Shown: in pieces, positions 17,148-24,961 of the stretch
How positions within the stretch are numbered: position 1 is the first letter of the stretch
Layout of the letters: each line of letters opens with the position of its first letter
Assembly (NCBI GenBank): GCA_027487515.1
Contig: JAIYDL010000026.1
Coordinates: 1 to 64,000, forward strand
Reading direction: 5' to 3'
Length of the DNA: 64,000 bases
Source of the DNA: Pseudomonadota bacterium
Lineage (GTDB): Bacteria > Bdellovibrionota > Bacteriovoracia > Bacteriovoracales > Bacteriovoracaceae
Translations under genes and position numbers: made by a program
Notes under the pieces: model-generated
What the model was told of the DNA's origin: nothing
Seen by the model: only the letters and a program-made list of their open reading frames with translations
The model's database searches: none

Positions 17148-17887
17148 TGCGGCTCGATTTGTGTTGTCATCCAAAAGTGGAGGGCCCAGTGTAGCAAATG
17201 CGGGCTACTTTCTACAACCAGGGCATGATCGAGATCTTGGAAAAAGCCTCTCCAAATGGCACCCTGGCCCCCGGTGAGGAGGATTTTTCTTAGGCCCAGC
17301 TCCAGAATGAGCTTCTTGGCAAGTGCAGCAAAGGCCGAGTAGCCGCTGGACATGGCCGACGCCGTGTCCTTAGGCAGTGCCTGGGACGGAAGGGCCTCGA
17401 GCGAAACGCCCTTGAGTTGTTCACCTTTGCCGAAGGTCTCGTAGTAAGTGCTGAGGCCCGGGATAATGAATCCCCCTTGGAAGCCTCTCTCCGTTACGAC
17501 ATCCATCGTGACGAAGGTACCGGCGTCAATGATGAGCTGTGGGATTTTCTCCCGTTTATACGCGAAGAATGCTTCGATGAGACGGTCCTCTCCCAGCGTC
17601 GCGGCGTAGTCGACGGGCATCCCCGCGAAGCGACCCCCGCGCCAGTAGTCTTTGACTCGGGTGATGAGGAACCCTTGTTCCAGGAGTTTTGTGATCTCAG
17701 TCTCCCGTGCTCGAACTTCGCACACGACGACGCTCGTGTTGTGAGCGCTCATCCCGAGCTGCGTGAGATAGAGCGGAAGCTCCACCAGGGGAACGACTTT
17801 CACCAGGCCCCAGGAACCTTGGACCTTCTGGAAAAGACCGGCGTGGGGGTTGGAGTTTCCAAAATCGAGAGTGACGAGCCCTTGCAC
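17144..17887 (-). CDS. coaX: Type III pantothenate kinase
   Basis: Phosphorylates pantothenate, the first step from vitamin to coenzyme A. Seen: LVTLDFGNSNPHAGLF (ATP-binding DxGN), VDYAATLGEDRLIEAFFAYK (the Y...G-x-DR motif, here GEDR), IIDAGTFVTMDVV and GGFIIPGL. All are hallmarks of CoaX of the ASKHA fold rather than CoaA. 247 residues fits. It starts one base after the panB stop and overlaps coaBC by ATGA. Type III kinases typically resist CoA feedback inhibition and need a monovalent cation (family knowledge). Confidence 0.93.
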   Translation of the reverse strand: MQGLVTLDFGNSNPHAGLFQKVQGSWGLVKVVPLVELPLYLTQLGMSAHNTSVVVCEVRARETEITKLLEQGFLITRVKDYWRGGRFAGMPVDYAATLGEDRLIEAFFAYKREKIPQLIIDAGTFVTMDVVTERGFQGGFIIPGLSTYYETFGKGEQLKGVSLEALPSQALPKDTASAMSSGYSAFAALAKKLILELGLRKILLTGGQGAIWRGFFQDLDHALVVESSPHLLHWALHFWMTTQIEPQ

Positions 17888-17888
17888 C

Positions 17889-18650
17889 CTACTTCCTCTG
17901 GTTGTGGAGGTACTGAGTGATGAGCTCTTTCCGGAGTTCGTACAGGTCGGCGACGGGTGGGCAAAACTTCGGCGGTGTGCGCGGCCCCATCTTCAAGAGA
18001 TCGTTGATGACGAGCACCTGGCCATCCGTCTGAGGGCCTGCGCCGATGCCGATGGTTGGAATCTTGAGTTGCTGGGTGATTTCTGTGGCCACCGGTTCGG
18101 CAACCATTTCGAGGACGACTGAAAAGCAGCCGGCGGCTTGGAGTGCCAGGGCCTCGCGCAGGAGCCGAGCGGCGTCGTCTTCAGTCTTCCCATGAGTGAA
18201 GTATCCTCCGAGCTGGTGGACGGACTGGGGAGTTAGGCCGATGTGACCCATCACGGGAATTCCAGTCTGAGTCAACCGCTCGATGAGTTTGAGTTGGTAG
18301 GGGAAAGCGCCCTCGAGTTTCACGGCCTCGCAGCGAGTGTTCTGAAACAACTTCGTCGCTGAGTGGACTCCTTGTGTGACGGTTGAATACGCGCCGAACG
18401 GAAGGTCGACGATGAGGAACTTATCCGGCGCTCCCCGGCGAACGGCCTTCCCGAAGATCTCCATTTCAGCGAGGGTCACTTCGACCGTCGTGTCATACCC
18501 TAGGACCACGTTCCCGACGGAATCACCGACGAGGATCATCTCGAGGTCGGTCTCGTTCAGGAGTGCCGCCGTTTGGAAGTCATAGCACGTGAGGACCTGG
18601 AGCTTCGTTCCTTTGGCCTTCCGGAGGTCACGCAGAGAGAGTTTTTTCAT
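17889..18650 (-). CDS. panB: Ketopantoate hydroxymethyltransferase
   Basis: Transfers a hydroxymethyl group from methylene-tetrahydrofolate to 2-ketoisovalerate, giving ketopantoate. Seen: LTCYDFQTAALL, the metal-site segment LVGDSVGNVVLGYDTT, VKLEGA, MGHIGLTPQSVHQLGGY and the late TIGIGAGPQTDGQVLVINDL. 253 residues is normal. It overlaps the IlvC-like gene upstream by ATGA. Its product needs a reductase (PanE) to become pantoate, and the only reductase in the operon is that IlvC-like protein. Confidence 0.97.
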   Translation of the reverse strand: MKKLSLRDLRKAKGTKLQVLTCYDFQTAALLNETDLEMILVGDSVGNVVLGYDTTVEVTLAEMEIFGKAVRRGAPDKFLIVDLPFGAYSTVTQGVHSATKLFQNTRCEAVKLEGAFPYQLKLIERLTQTGIPVMGHIGLTPQSVHQLGGYFTHGKTEDDAARLLREALALQAAGCFSVVLEMVAEPVATEITQQLKIPTIGIGAGPQTDGQVLVINDLLKMGPRTPPKFCPPVADLYELRKELITQYLHNQRK

Positions 18651-19579
18651 GGGCCATCCTGACGGTTTATCGTATTAAATGTCTGCTGGAGCGGCGACTG
18701 ATGCCAGCGATCCCGGATCCGGCGTCGGATCTCTTCGACGCTCGTATTCTCAAGCTCCCGGTTAAAGGTCCCATCCTGGATTTCTGCCAAAAGTGAGCGC
18801 AAGCGCGATCGGAAGTCCTCGGTGATGAGCCTTTGGTAGCCTTTCTCAGAGCCAACGAGCGCGTTGGGACTGATGAGGTCGAAGAAGGCTTCTGGGCCCT
18901 TGTCCACCATGGCATCGACGATGAGTTTGAGCTCATGCCAGCACTCGAAGTAGGCGAGCTCCGGCTCCGCTCCGCTGTCTACCAAATGAGAGAACATCTC
19001 ACCGGCCGCGTACGGCACGAGCGAACAGAGAAGACCCTGTTCAGAGTAAAGATCGGCGCGGGTTTCGCGCTCGAAGCTCGTCGCAAACGGTCCCATGTTG
19101 ATTCCAAGCGCTCGCGCCAGGCGCCGAAGCCACGCTTCGATCTCGGCTGCTGGCCCTCGGAAATGCTCGAGAGAATAGACGGCTCCGAGTTTACCTTGAA
19201 GCTGGTACTGGCGCCGCAGTTCAGAGCCGATGGACTTGGGTGCGAAGAGCACGTGCTGCAAGTGGGAATAGCGGGTCTGAAAGCGATGGTTAAGGAGAGA
19301 GAATCCGTGGGCATAGAGAATCACCGAACCCGGGGCCAGGCGCGGGGCTTCGGCTTCGAGGAACTCAGCGTGGGCCAGATCCGGCGTGAGGAGGGCGTAG
19401 GCACCATCGTTGTAGAACCCAGCGGAGCCGATTTCAACCACGTCGAGACCTGAAGCAGCGGCGGCTTTGCAAGAGGAGCTGCCGGGCCTTAGCGCCACGC
19501 GGACCGGGAAGCCTGAATCTTTAAGATTTAAGGCCCAGGATTTTGCCTGATTTCCGAAGCCAATGATTGTTAGTCGCAT
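18647..19579 (-). CDS. IlvC-family (ketol-acid reductoisomerase-like) enzyme, candidate ketopantoate reductase
   Basis: NAD(P)H-dependent reductoisomerase family. Seen: a Rossmann opening RLTIIGFGNQAKSWALNLKD, phosphate loop RPGSSS, catalytic-region H91 in YAHGFSL, then the knotted helical domain with DLYSEQGLLCS (D176, E180), YFECWHELKLIVD (E212, E216) and S237 in DLISPNA. The 36-residue gap between the acidic pairs and the 21-residue gap to the Ser equal those of class I KARI, so the metal site looks complete. The protein is 310 residues, slightly short of class I. ATG codons at 19582 and 19579 are tandem. As first gene of the pan/coa operon, it sits where panE would be. Family knowledge: IlvC can reduce ketopantoate in Salmonella and Corynebacterium. 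The role here is inference. Confidence 0.85.
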   Translation of the reverse strand: MRLTIIGFGNQAKSWALNLKDSGFPVRVALRPGSSSCKAAAASGLDVVEIGSAGFYNDGAYALLTPDLAHAEFLEAEAPRLAPGSVILYAHGFSLLNHRFQTRYSHLQHVLFAPKSIGSELRRQYQLQGKLGAVYSLEHFRGPAAEIEAWLRRLARALGINMGPFATSFERETRADLYSEQGLLCSLVPYAAGEMFSHLVDSGAEPELAYFECWHELKLIVDAMVDKGPEAFFDLISPNALVGSEKGYQRLITEDFRSRLRSLLAEIQDGTFNRELENTSVEEIRRRIRDRWHQSPLQQTFNTINRQDGP

Positions 19580-19657
19580 CATAAAAATGACTGGTTTGAA
19601 ACTCCCCAAAAAAGCTATCATGTTTACGCAGAGCTTGGCCAAGTATTAAGGGGACGC

Positions 19658-20458
19658 GTGACAGACAACAGCAATCGGGCCTTCATGTACGGCGAATCGG
19701 TCTTCACGACCATGCGAATGGTCGGCGGAATCGTTCAGGACTGGGAGCTTCACTTCGAGCGACTGCAGAAGGGGGTGGGATTTGTCTACGGGCCTTTCTC
19801 CGACACTGACGACTGGGTCGTGCTCCTTAAACGAAAACTCGAAGGACACCTCGAAGGGTTGAGCGGCGACGGCATCGTCCGACCCTCCGTGTACGTCTCC
19901 CCGGTGGGGCGAGGGCCTCTTCGCCTTGGCACCATCTCTGTCAGCGACCTTCGGATCCAAGTGGACCGTTCGCCCCTCCGGCAGCACCGGCCGGAAGAAC
20001 GAATCGCACTGAGAAGTTGTTCGTCCACGGCGAGGCCCCAGTGGTGGCCGTCCTACCTCAAGGCCGGCAGCTACCTCGAGACCATCTTGGCCCAGAAGCT
20101 TTTCCTCAAGACTGGAGACGACGATCTCCTTTTTTTATCCCCGGCAAAGACGGTGCTTGAAACCTCCGTGGCCAATGTCTTTTTCGTTCACAAGCGATGC
20201 CTCTCCACAGCACCGGCAGGGCCTAATGTCCTGGAGGGTGTCATGCGGCGGAAGGTGCTTCGGGTGGCCCGTGAGTTCTTCGACTCGGTGGTCGAGGCCG
20301 AATCGCCGTTGGAGCACCTTCAGTCAGCGGATGCGGTCTTTGGAGCAAATTCCGTCCGTGGTCTTTTTTTAGTAGACCGGATCGATGACCATGCCATACC
20401 GTATAGTCAGGACTTCCTCGAGCTCTTTGCCCGGCTCCGGGAGAGTGCGATGCTATGA
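19658..20458 (+). CDS. Class IV aminotransferase-fold PLP enzyme, probably aminodeoxychorismate lyase
   Basis: PLP-dependent enzyme of fold type IV. Seen: an early GESVFTTMRMVGG with LHFERL (the start of PabC/IlvE proteins), the Schiff-base lysine K135 in PSYLKAGSYLE, and VLETSVANVFFV followed by GVMRRKVL. In PabC (4-amino-4-deoxychorismate lyase, folate pathway) the lysine is followed by a similar x-Leu-x-Tyr pattern; branched-chain or D-amino acid aminotransferases are alternatives. The GTG start has AAGGGG (19648-19653) 4 bases upstream. It is divergent from the pan/coa operon and overlaps yacG by ATGA. The folate role would fit panB, which uses a folate cofactor. Confidence 0.75.
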   Translation: MTDNSNRAFMYGESVFTTMRMVGGIVQDWELHFERLQKGVGFVYGPFSDTDDWVVLLKRKLEGHLEGLSGDGIVRPSVYVSPVGRGPLRLGTISVSDLRIQVDRSPLRQHRPEERIALRSCSSTARPQWWPSYLKAGSYLETILAQKLFLKTGDDDLLFLSPAKTVLETSVANVFFVHKRCLSTAPAGPNVLEGVMRRKVLRVAREFFDSVVEAESPLEHLQSADAVFGANSVRGLFLVDRIDDHAIPYSQDFLELFARLRESAML

Positions 20459-20691
20459 AAAAAATCGAAGTCACGTGTCCGACGTGTAAGAAAAAATTTG
20501 CGTACTACTCTTCCGAGTTTCGGCCTTTCTGCTCAGAGAAATGCCGGCTCATTGACCTGGGCCAGTGGCTCAGCGAGTCTTACGCAGTTCCGGTGCACAA
20601 GCTTACCGAAGACGAACAGCAAACCCTAGAGCAGCTCATCGATGAAAAAAACTCTGACGAAGAAAGTATCGACGAAGACGACCGCCATTAA
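20455..20691 (+). CDS. yacG: DNA gyrase inhibitor YacG, zinc-binding
   Basis: Small zinc protein; in E. coli it binds GyrB and inhibits gyrase. Seen: four zinc ligands C8, C11, C26 and C30 in CPTC...FCSEKCRLIDLGQW, which is the YacG signature, followed by an acidic tail. 78 residues is slightly longer than usual because of that tail. The start overlaps the preceding stop (ATGA). The next gene's apparent start lies inside this gene. Confidence 0.93.
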   Translation: MKKIEVTCPTCKKKFAYYSSEFRPFCSEKCRLIDLGQWLSESYAVPVHKLTEDEQQTLEQLIDEKNSDEESIDEDDRH

Positions 20692-21508
20692 TTTGGAGGA
20701 AGTCCTCAACCACATGATCGACTGGGCCTTCGCCTGCGGGGAGATTCTTAACACCCACTTGGTGCAGTCCTACGAGACGCCCATGAAAGTCATCGACAAA
20801 GGAAAGCAGGGCGTGGCGACGGAGGCCGACGTTCAATCGGAGAAGTATGTCATGGAGCAGATCCGGGCCCTTTACCCAACCCACAAGATCCTCTCCGAAG
20901 AGGATGCTTTCGCGCGAGAGCTGAAGGTCGAGGGCGTGAAAGAGACTGAGTACCTCTGGCTCATCGACCCTCTCGATGGCACGAATAACTTTTACAACCG
21001 GGTCCCGTTCTTCGGCGTGAGCCTCGCCCTGAACCGAGGGAGCACCACCCTCGCCGGCGTCGTTTACAATCCCGTGAACTGTGAACTCTTTTACGCGGTC
21101 CGGGGAGAAGGTGCCTACCTGGTCCGACTCATCGGTGAGCAAGAGGTCCGGATCCAGCTCAAGGCCACGAAGAGCAAGAAGGGTTTTAAGGAAGCGCTCT
21201 TGTCGGCCAATCTCACCAGCAAGCGAGTGGAGAAAGACCTGTTGAAAGAATTTCCGGAAGTGCGGGCCATGCGCCGGTTCGGAAGCGCCGCCCTCGAGCT
21301 GAGCTACGTCGCCGCCGGCATGCTCGATGCGTACTGGGAGCACCGACTCCAGCCCTGGGACATGGCCGCGGCCGGGCTCATCTGCCAGGAAGCCGGAGTT
21401 AAAATCTCAGGGATAGGTGGCGAAAAGTACCATGCTTTTGGGAGCTCTGTCCTCTGCGCACACCCGGCCCTCTATAGGCCCCTTCTCAAAATTCTGAATC
21501 AGAAGTAG
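20642..21508 (+). CDS. Inositol monophosphatase family phosphatase
   Basis: Mg-dependent sugar phosphatase of the SuhB/IMPase fold. Seen: the metal-site glutamates in ILSEEDAF, LWLIDPLDGTNNF (DPxDGT) and the second metal site PWDMAAAGLICQEAG. Substrates may include inositol-1-phosphate, other sugar phosphates or 3'-phosphoadenosine phosphate; family alone does not decide. The first ATG (20642) overlaps yacG by 50 bases and lacks a good ribosome-binding site. An alternative ATG at 20714 has GGAGG about 13 bases upstream but would cut the first helix. Confidence 0.9.
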   Translation: MKKTLTKKVSTKTTAINLEEVLNHMIDWAFACGEILNTHLVQSYETPMKVIDKGKQGVATEADVQSEKYVMEQIRALYPTHKILSEEDAFARELKVEGVKETEYLWLIDPLDGTNNFYNRVPFFGVSLALNRGSTTLAGVVYNPVNCELFYAVRGEGAYLVRLIGEQEVRIQLKATKSKKGFKEALLSANLTSKRVEKDLLKEFPEVRAMRRFGSAALELSYVAAGMLDAYWEHRLQPWDMAAAGLICQEAGVKISGIGGEKYHAFGSSVLCAHPALYRPLLKILNQK

Positions 21509-21521
21509 GAAATTCTTTACT

Positions 21522-21550
21522 TTGACATAAATTCTGATGGCTTAGATAAT
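21522..21550 (+). promoter_or_regulatory. Sigma-70-type promoter
   Basis: TTGACA (21522-21527), 17-base spacer, GATAAT (21545-21550). The predicted start near 21557 leaves a leader of about 40 bases before the GTG at 21598. This is the best housekeeping promoter in the window by consensus match. Confidence 0.7.
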
Positions 21551-21597
21551 GAGAGAGCAGTCTCGTGTTTCTGCGAACTATATCCACGGAGGGGTAG

Positions 21598-22578
21598 GTG
21601 TTCGAAACGGTTGTAAATTACCTGGATAAGTTTGGGCCCGAGCTTCTTGTCATCCAGTTCGGCTTCCTGGTCATCTTGTCCACGCTCTTCCTCTGGCTGT
21701 GGTTTTCGAACCGTCGCAAGTACCACAACCTCAAGCACGCCATCCCTGCCACTGTGGTGAAGAGTTACTTGGACTCCATCATCCAGAATTCGACGGCGCT
21801 AAAGTCCCAGCTGTTTCGGGGCGGAGGTCTTGAAGCTAACGCTGTTCCTTCGGTGCTGCCATTAGCCCAGCTTTCCGGAGGCGAGTCCCTGGGTGTCTCC
21901 GGCGCGCCCTCGACGGCACTCCTTGAAGAATTGAACCAGAAGCGCGCGCTCATCGCCTCTCTGGAATCCCAGCTCTCCGCCTCTCAAGCGTCCCAGCGGG
22001 AGATCGAGGCAAAACTCGCGGCGTCCCAAGCGGCGCTGGCCGCCGCTGAGGCCCGGATCCGTGAACTCGAGGCCCTCCTTGCGCAGGCCCGGTCCGGTGC
22101 TGGCGGGGGCGATGCGGCCCTCAAAGCAGAGCTTGCGATGGTGACCAAAGAGCGCGATGAGATCCGAGACCGGCTCAAAGAATTTGAAATCATCTCCGAT
22201 GATCTCGCCAACCTCAAGCGCCTCCAGCAGGAGAACGAGCAACTGAAGCGCTCGCTTGCGGCGCAGGGGTCAGCTCCGGCCCCGGAGATCAGGCCTCCGG
22301 TCGATCCGAACAACATCCTGTCTCAAGCCGACGTGAGTGATCTCCTCCAGGACCTCGGAACCCCGGCACCGTCAGCGGCGGCAGCGGAGGACAACCAGGC
22401 ACTCGAGGATTTCCTCGCTCCTCCAGATGAGGCCGTAGCAGCGACCTCAGTTCAGGACGACATCGATAGCATGTTCGCCGAAGCCGAATCGATTCCTCAA
22501 GCACCACCTCCCCCGGGGAAAGCCGATAACATCAACAACGACGACCTCCTTTCGGAGTTCGAAAAGATGCTAGGGTAA
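21598..22578 (+). CDS. Inner-membrane coiled-coil protein with FliM-like acidic motifs
   Basis: A 326-residue protein I cannot assign to a named family. Seen: one membrane segment (about residues 16-36), a cytoplasmic region, a long Ala/Glu/Arg coiled coil (about 105-225), a Pro/Ala-rich linker, and three short acidic amphipathic motifs: ILSQADVSDLL (240-250), DDIDSMF (287-293) and DDLLSEFEKMLG (final 12). The first closely resembles the N-terminal CheY-binding motif of FliM (ILSQAEIDALL). The GTG start lies just after a GGAGGGG. It has its own strong promoter, and its stop overlaps the next ATG by one base. Scaffold or docking function is inference. Confidence 0.8.
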   Translation: MFETVVNYLDKFGPELLVIQFGFLVILSTLFLWLWFSNRRKYHNLKHAIPATVVKSYLDSIIQNSTALKSQLFRGGGLEANAVPSVLPLAQLSGGESLGVSGAPSTALLEELNQKRALIASLESQLSASQASQREIEAKLAASQAALAAAEARIRELEALLAQARSGAGGGDAALKAELAMVTKERDEIRDRLKEFEIISDDLANLKRLQQENEQLKRSLAAQGSAPAPEIRPPVDPNNILSQADVSDLLQDLGTPAPSAAAAEDNQALEDFLAPPDEAVAATSVQDDIDSMFAEAESIPQAPPPPGKADNINNDDLLSEFEKMLG

Positions 22579-23381
22579 TGATGAAAGCACTGTTCATGGC
22601 CTCACTCCTCGGAGTCTCGTCCCTCGCCTTCAGCGCCGATCAGTCTGCGGCGGAGCTTCTGAAGAATCCGGACGCCCCTCGGAAGCTTCAGCGGGAAGAC
22701 ATCGTGTCTCTCGAGCGCTTCGAACAGATGTTCATGATGGACGCCCGCGCCCCGGGCCTGGCGGCGATGCTCAAGCGCCACGCCTTCCGGCACAAGCACA
22801 AGGCCGTGCCCACACTCATCAAAGTGATGAAAGAGGGGAAGTACCCGGAGCAGAACCGCTGGCACGCGACGATGCTCCTGGCGCAGATCATGGGTGACAA
22901 GTCTGCTCCCTTCATCGCGAAGTTCACCGATCATCCCCACTGGATGATGCGCGTGGCATCGCTGAAGGCCCTGCTGGGGTTACGCCAGGCCGAGTACACT
23001 GCCGTCTACGCCAAAGCACTCAAAGACCCCTCCCTCATCGTCCGAGTCCAGGCCCTGGATAACATCTCGAAGCTCGGGATCACCAAGCTTGCGCCGAACG
23101 TCTGGAGCATGATGTACGATCAAACGAACTACACCGGAAACCAGGGCACGCGGAAGCGGACCTCGATCGTGAAGAGCATCATCCGAACCCTCGGGGACGT
23201 GCGCTTCGAGAAGGCCAAGCGACCGCTGGCCAAGCTGATCCAAAAGCCGATGTACCAGGATCTCATCGAAGACCTGGACTATTCCCTGGAGAAGATCACC
23301 GGAGAGCGCTCACCCAATGGGGTCGGAGAGCGGAGGAAGTTCTGGTCGAAGCTTGCCACCGCGCAGGTCAAGAAGATCTAA
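22578..23381 (+). CDS. Exported HEAT-repeat protein
   Basis: A 267-residue protein with a Sec signal peptide (MMKALFMASLLGVSSLAFSA), so periplasmic or secreted. Seen: helical repeats between residues 70 and 215, with recurrent P-x-L-I-x-V / V-R-V-x-A-L-x-x-I patterns of HEAT or PBS-lyase-like repeats. The C-terminus is strongly basic. It probably mediates protein binding. Its ATG overlaps the stop of the coiled-coil gene by one base, so the two are co-translated and may act together across the inner membrane. Confidence 0.75.
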   Translation: MMKALFMASLLGVSSLAFSADQSAAELLKNPDAPRKLQREDIVSLERFEQMFMMDARAPGLAAMLKRHAFRHKHKAVPTLIKVMKEGKYPEQNRWHATMLLAQIMGDKSAPFIAKFTDHPHWMMRVASLKALLGLRQAEYTAVYAKALKDPSLIVRVQALDNISKLGITKLAPNVWSMMYDQTNYTGNQGTRKRTSIVKSIIRTLGDVRFEKAKRPLAKLIQKPMYQDLIEDLDYSLEKITGERSPNGVGERRKFWSKLATAQVKKI

Positions 23382-23399
23382 CCCCTCGGGAGGCCCGGC

Positions 23400-23921
23400 T
23401 CAGAGGCCCGTTGACTCGAGCTGTTCTTTCTCCCGGGCCTTGTCGATTTCTTTGAGCTTGTTGTCGATCGCGATCAACCGCTCGATCCGGTACAAGAGGG
23501 TTTTTTCCATGATCCCGTCCGGGCTCATTTCTTTCCAGCCTTGGAGGAAGTCTTGCTCCACGAGCTGCCGCTTGTAGATCGTCACTTTCGTCACTTCGCG
23601 GGAGGAGCGGAAGCCTTTGACCACGTTCACGACGAGCTTGAACTTCGCCGCTTTGACCGCGTCTGAAGATCCGAAGGAGTCGGCGAAGTTCACCTCCAGG
23701 GTATTATCCATCCACCGAGATTTGATGAACCCCGCCTCTTGATTCTGCTGGGCGATGTCGAATTTGCGCATCACGGAGATCACCGCCTGCCAGGTCTGGT
23801 TGTAGTCGGCCTTGTAAATCTTGCTCGGGATTTCCAGTTCTTCGGTGATCTGTCGAAACTTCTCGTAGTTCGCGCACCCACTGAAAAAAAACAACGCCGT
23901 TATAAAGAGGTAAAATTTCAT
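23400..23921 (-). CDS. Lipoprotein of unknown function
   Basis: A 173-residue protein with a lipoprotein signal ending FFFSGC (acylated C16). The mature part looks like an alpha/beta domain (residues 35-125) with ADYNQTWQAVISVMRKFDI, similar in outline to the NlpC-free BamC-like or DUF4410-like lipoprotein folds, and ends in a charged helix. No enzyme motif is visible. It is divergent from kdsD and convergent with the HEAT-repeat gene. Location in the outer membrane is likely, since no Asp follows the Cys (ANYE). Confidence 0.65.
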   Translation of the reverse strand: MKFYLFITALFFFSGCANYEKFRQITEELEIPSKIYKADYNQTWQAVISVMRKFDIAQQNQEAGFIKSRWMDNTLEVNFADSFGSSDAVKAAKFKLVVNVVKGFRSSREVTKVTIYKRQLVEQDFLQGWKEMSPDGIMEKTLLYRIERLIAIDNKLKEIDKAREKEQLESTGL

Positions 23922-23971
23922 GACTTTTATGTTATCAATGATTCAAACAAAAAGAAACGCTAGGACGGAGC

Positions 23972-24961
23972 ATGGGACACAAATACCTCTTTACCCAGGT
24001 ACTACTCACCGAAGCGCGGGCCCTCGAGGAAGCCGCAGCTCGGATTCAAGAGACGGAGATCCAAAAACTCGTGGGGATCTTCGAACTCCTCGCCGGGACT
24101 GGGGGAAGTCTCATCATCTCGGGTGTCGGGAAGTCGGGCCACATCGGAACAAAGATCGCGGCGACCTTTTCCTCCCTCGGACTCCCGTCTTTTTTTCTCC
24201 ATCCCACAGAGGCGATGCACGGAGACCTCGGCCGCGTCACGAAGTCCGATGCCATCGTCCTGATCTCTAAGTCCGGCACCACCGAAGAGCTCCTGAGCAT
24301 GCTCCCCTATGTGCAGATCCCTCGGGAGCGCATCATCGCTTTGGTCGGCAAGGTGGACTCCCCGATCGGCGAGCGGGCCGGAGTTGTCCTCGACGCTTCC
24401 GTGACTAAAGAAGCCTGTATCAACGACCTCGCTCCGACGACGTCGACGACGCTTGCCCTCGCGATCGGCGATGCCATGGCCGTGCTGTACGAAAATGTAT
24501 TGGGGGTCTCGAGGGAGAAGTTCGCGGTCAATCATCCGGCGGGTCTTCTTGGGAAGTCTCTCTCCCTGACGGTCGGGCGGCTGATGATTTCTGCTCACGA
24601 TTGTCCGGTGGTAGGCCAGACGGCCACCCTTCAGGAAGCGATTCTTGCGATGACAAAGAAACCGGTCGGGATGTGTGCCATCATCGATAACGACCGCCTT
24701 TCTGGGATCCTCGTCGAAGGAGACATTCGTCGGGCCTTCGCGAAGTCACCGGATGCGATCAAGGTCCCGGTCAGAGAAATCATGACGGCCACTCCAACAA
24801 CTCTAATGACGACGACCCTGGCCTTCGACGCTCTGAAGACCATGGAAAATACTGATCGCCCACTCAGCGTAGCTCCCGTGGTTGACGAGGGTGTCTTCCG
24901 TGGAGTTCTGCGGCTCCATGACCTGTTTAAGGCGGGATTTAACTCTTCCCTCACGCGGTGA
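23972..24961 (+). CDS. kdsD: Arabinose-5-phosphate isomerase
   Basis: Converts ribulose-5-phosphate to arabinose-5-phosphate, the first step to Kdo for the LPS core. Seen: a SIS sugar-isomerase domain (about 35-190) with SGVGKSGHIG, HPTEAMHGDLG and SKSGTTEELL, then two CBS domains (about 205-325). 329 residues is the KdsD/KpsF size. A short GGAG sits just before the ATG. The last 11 bases overlap lnt tail to tail. KpsF or GutQ paralogues have the same architecture, but no capsule or glucitol genes are nearby, so KdsD is preferred. Confidence 0.93.
   Translation: MGHKYLFTQVLLTEARALEEAAARIQETEIQKLVGIFELLAGTGGSLIISGVGKSGHIGTKIAATFSSLGLPSFFLHPTEAMHGDLGRVTKSDAIVLISKSGTTEELLSMLPYVQIPRERIIALVGKVDSPIGERAGVVLDASVTKEACINDLAPTTSTTLALAIGDAMAVLYENVLGVSREKFAVNHPAGLLGKSLSLTVGRLMISAHDCPVVGQTATLQEAILAMTKKPVGMCAIIDNDRLSGILVEGDIRRAFAKSPDAIKVPVREIMTATPTTLMTTTLAFDALKTMENTDRPLSVAPVVDEGVFRGVLRLHDLFKAGFNSSLTR

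Noticed and set aside
19596..19621. TTGAAA...TATCAT as a promoter for the pabC-like gene
   Set aside because: The spacer is only 14 bases.
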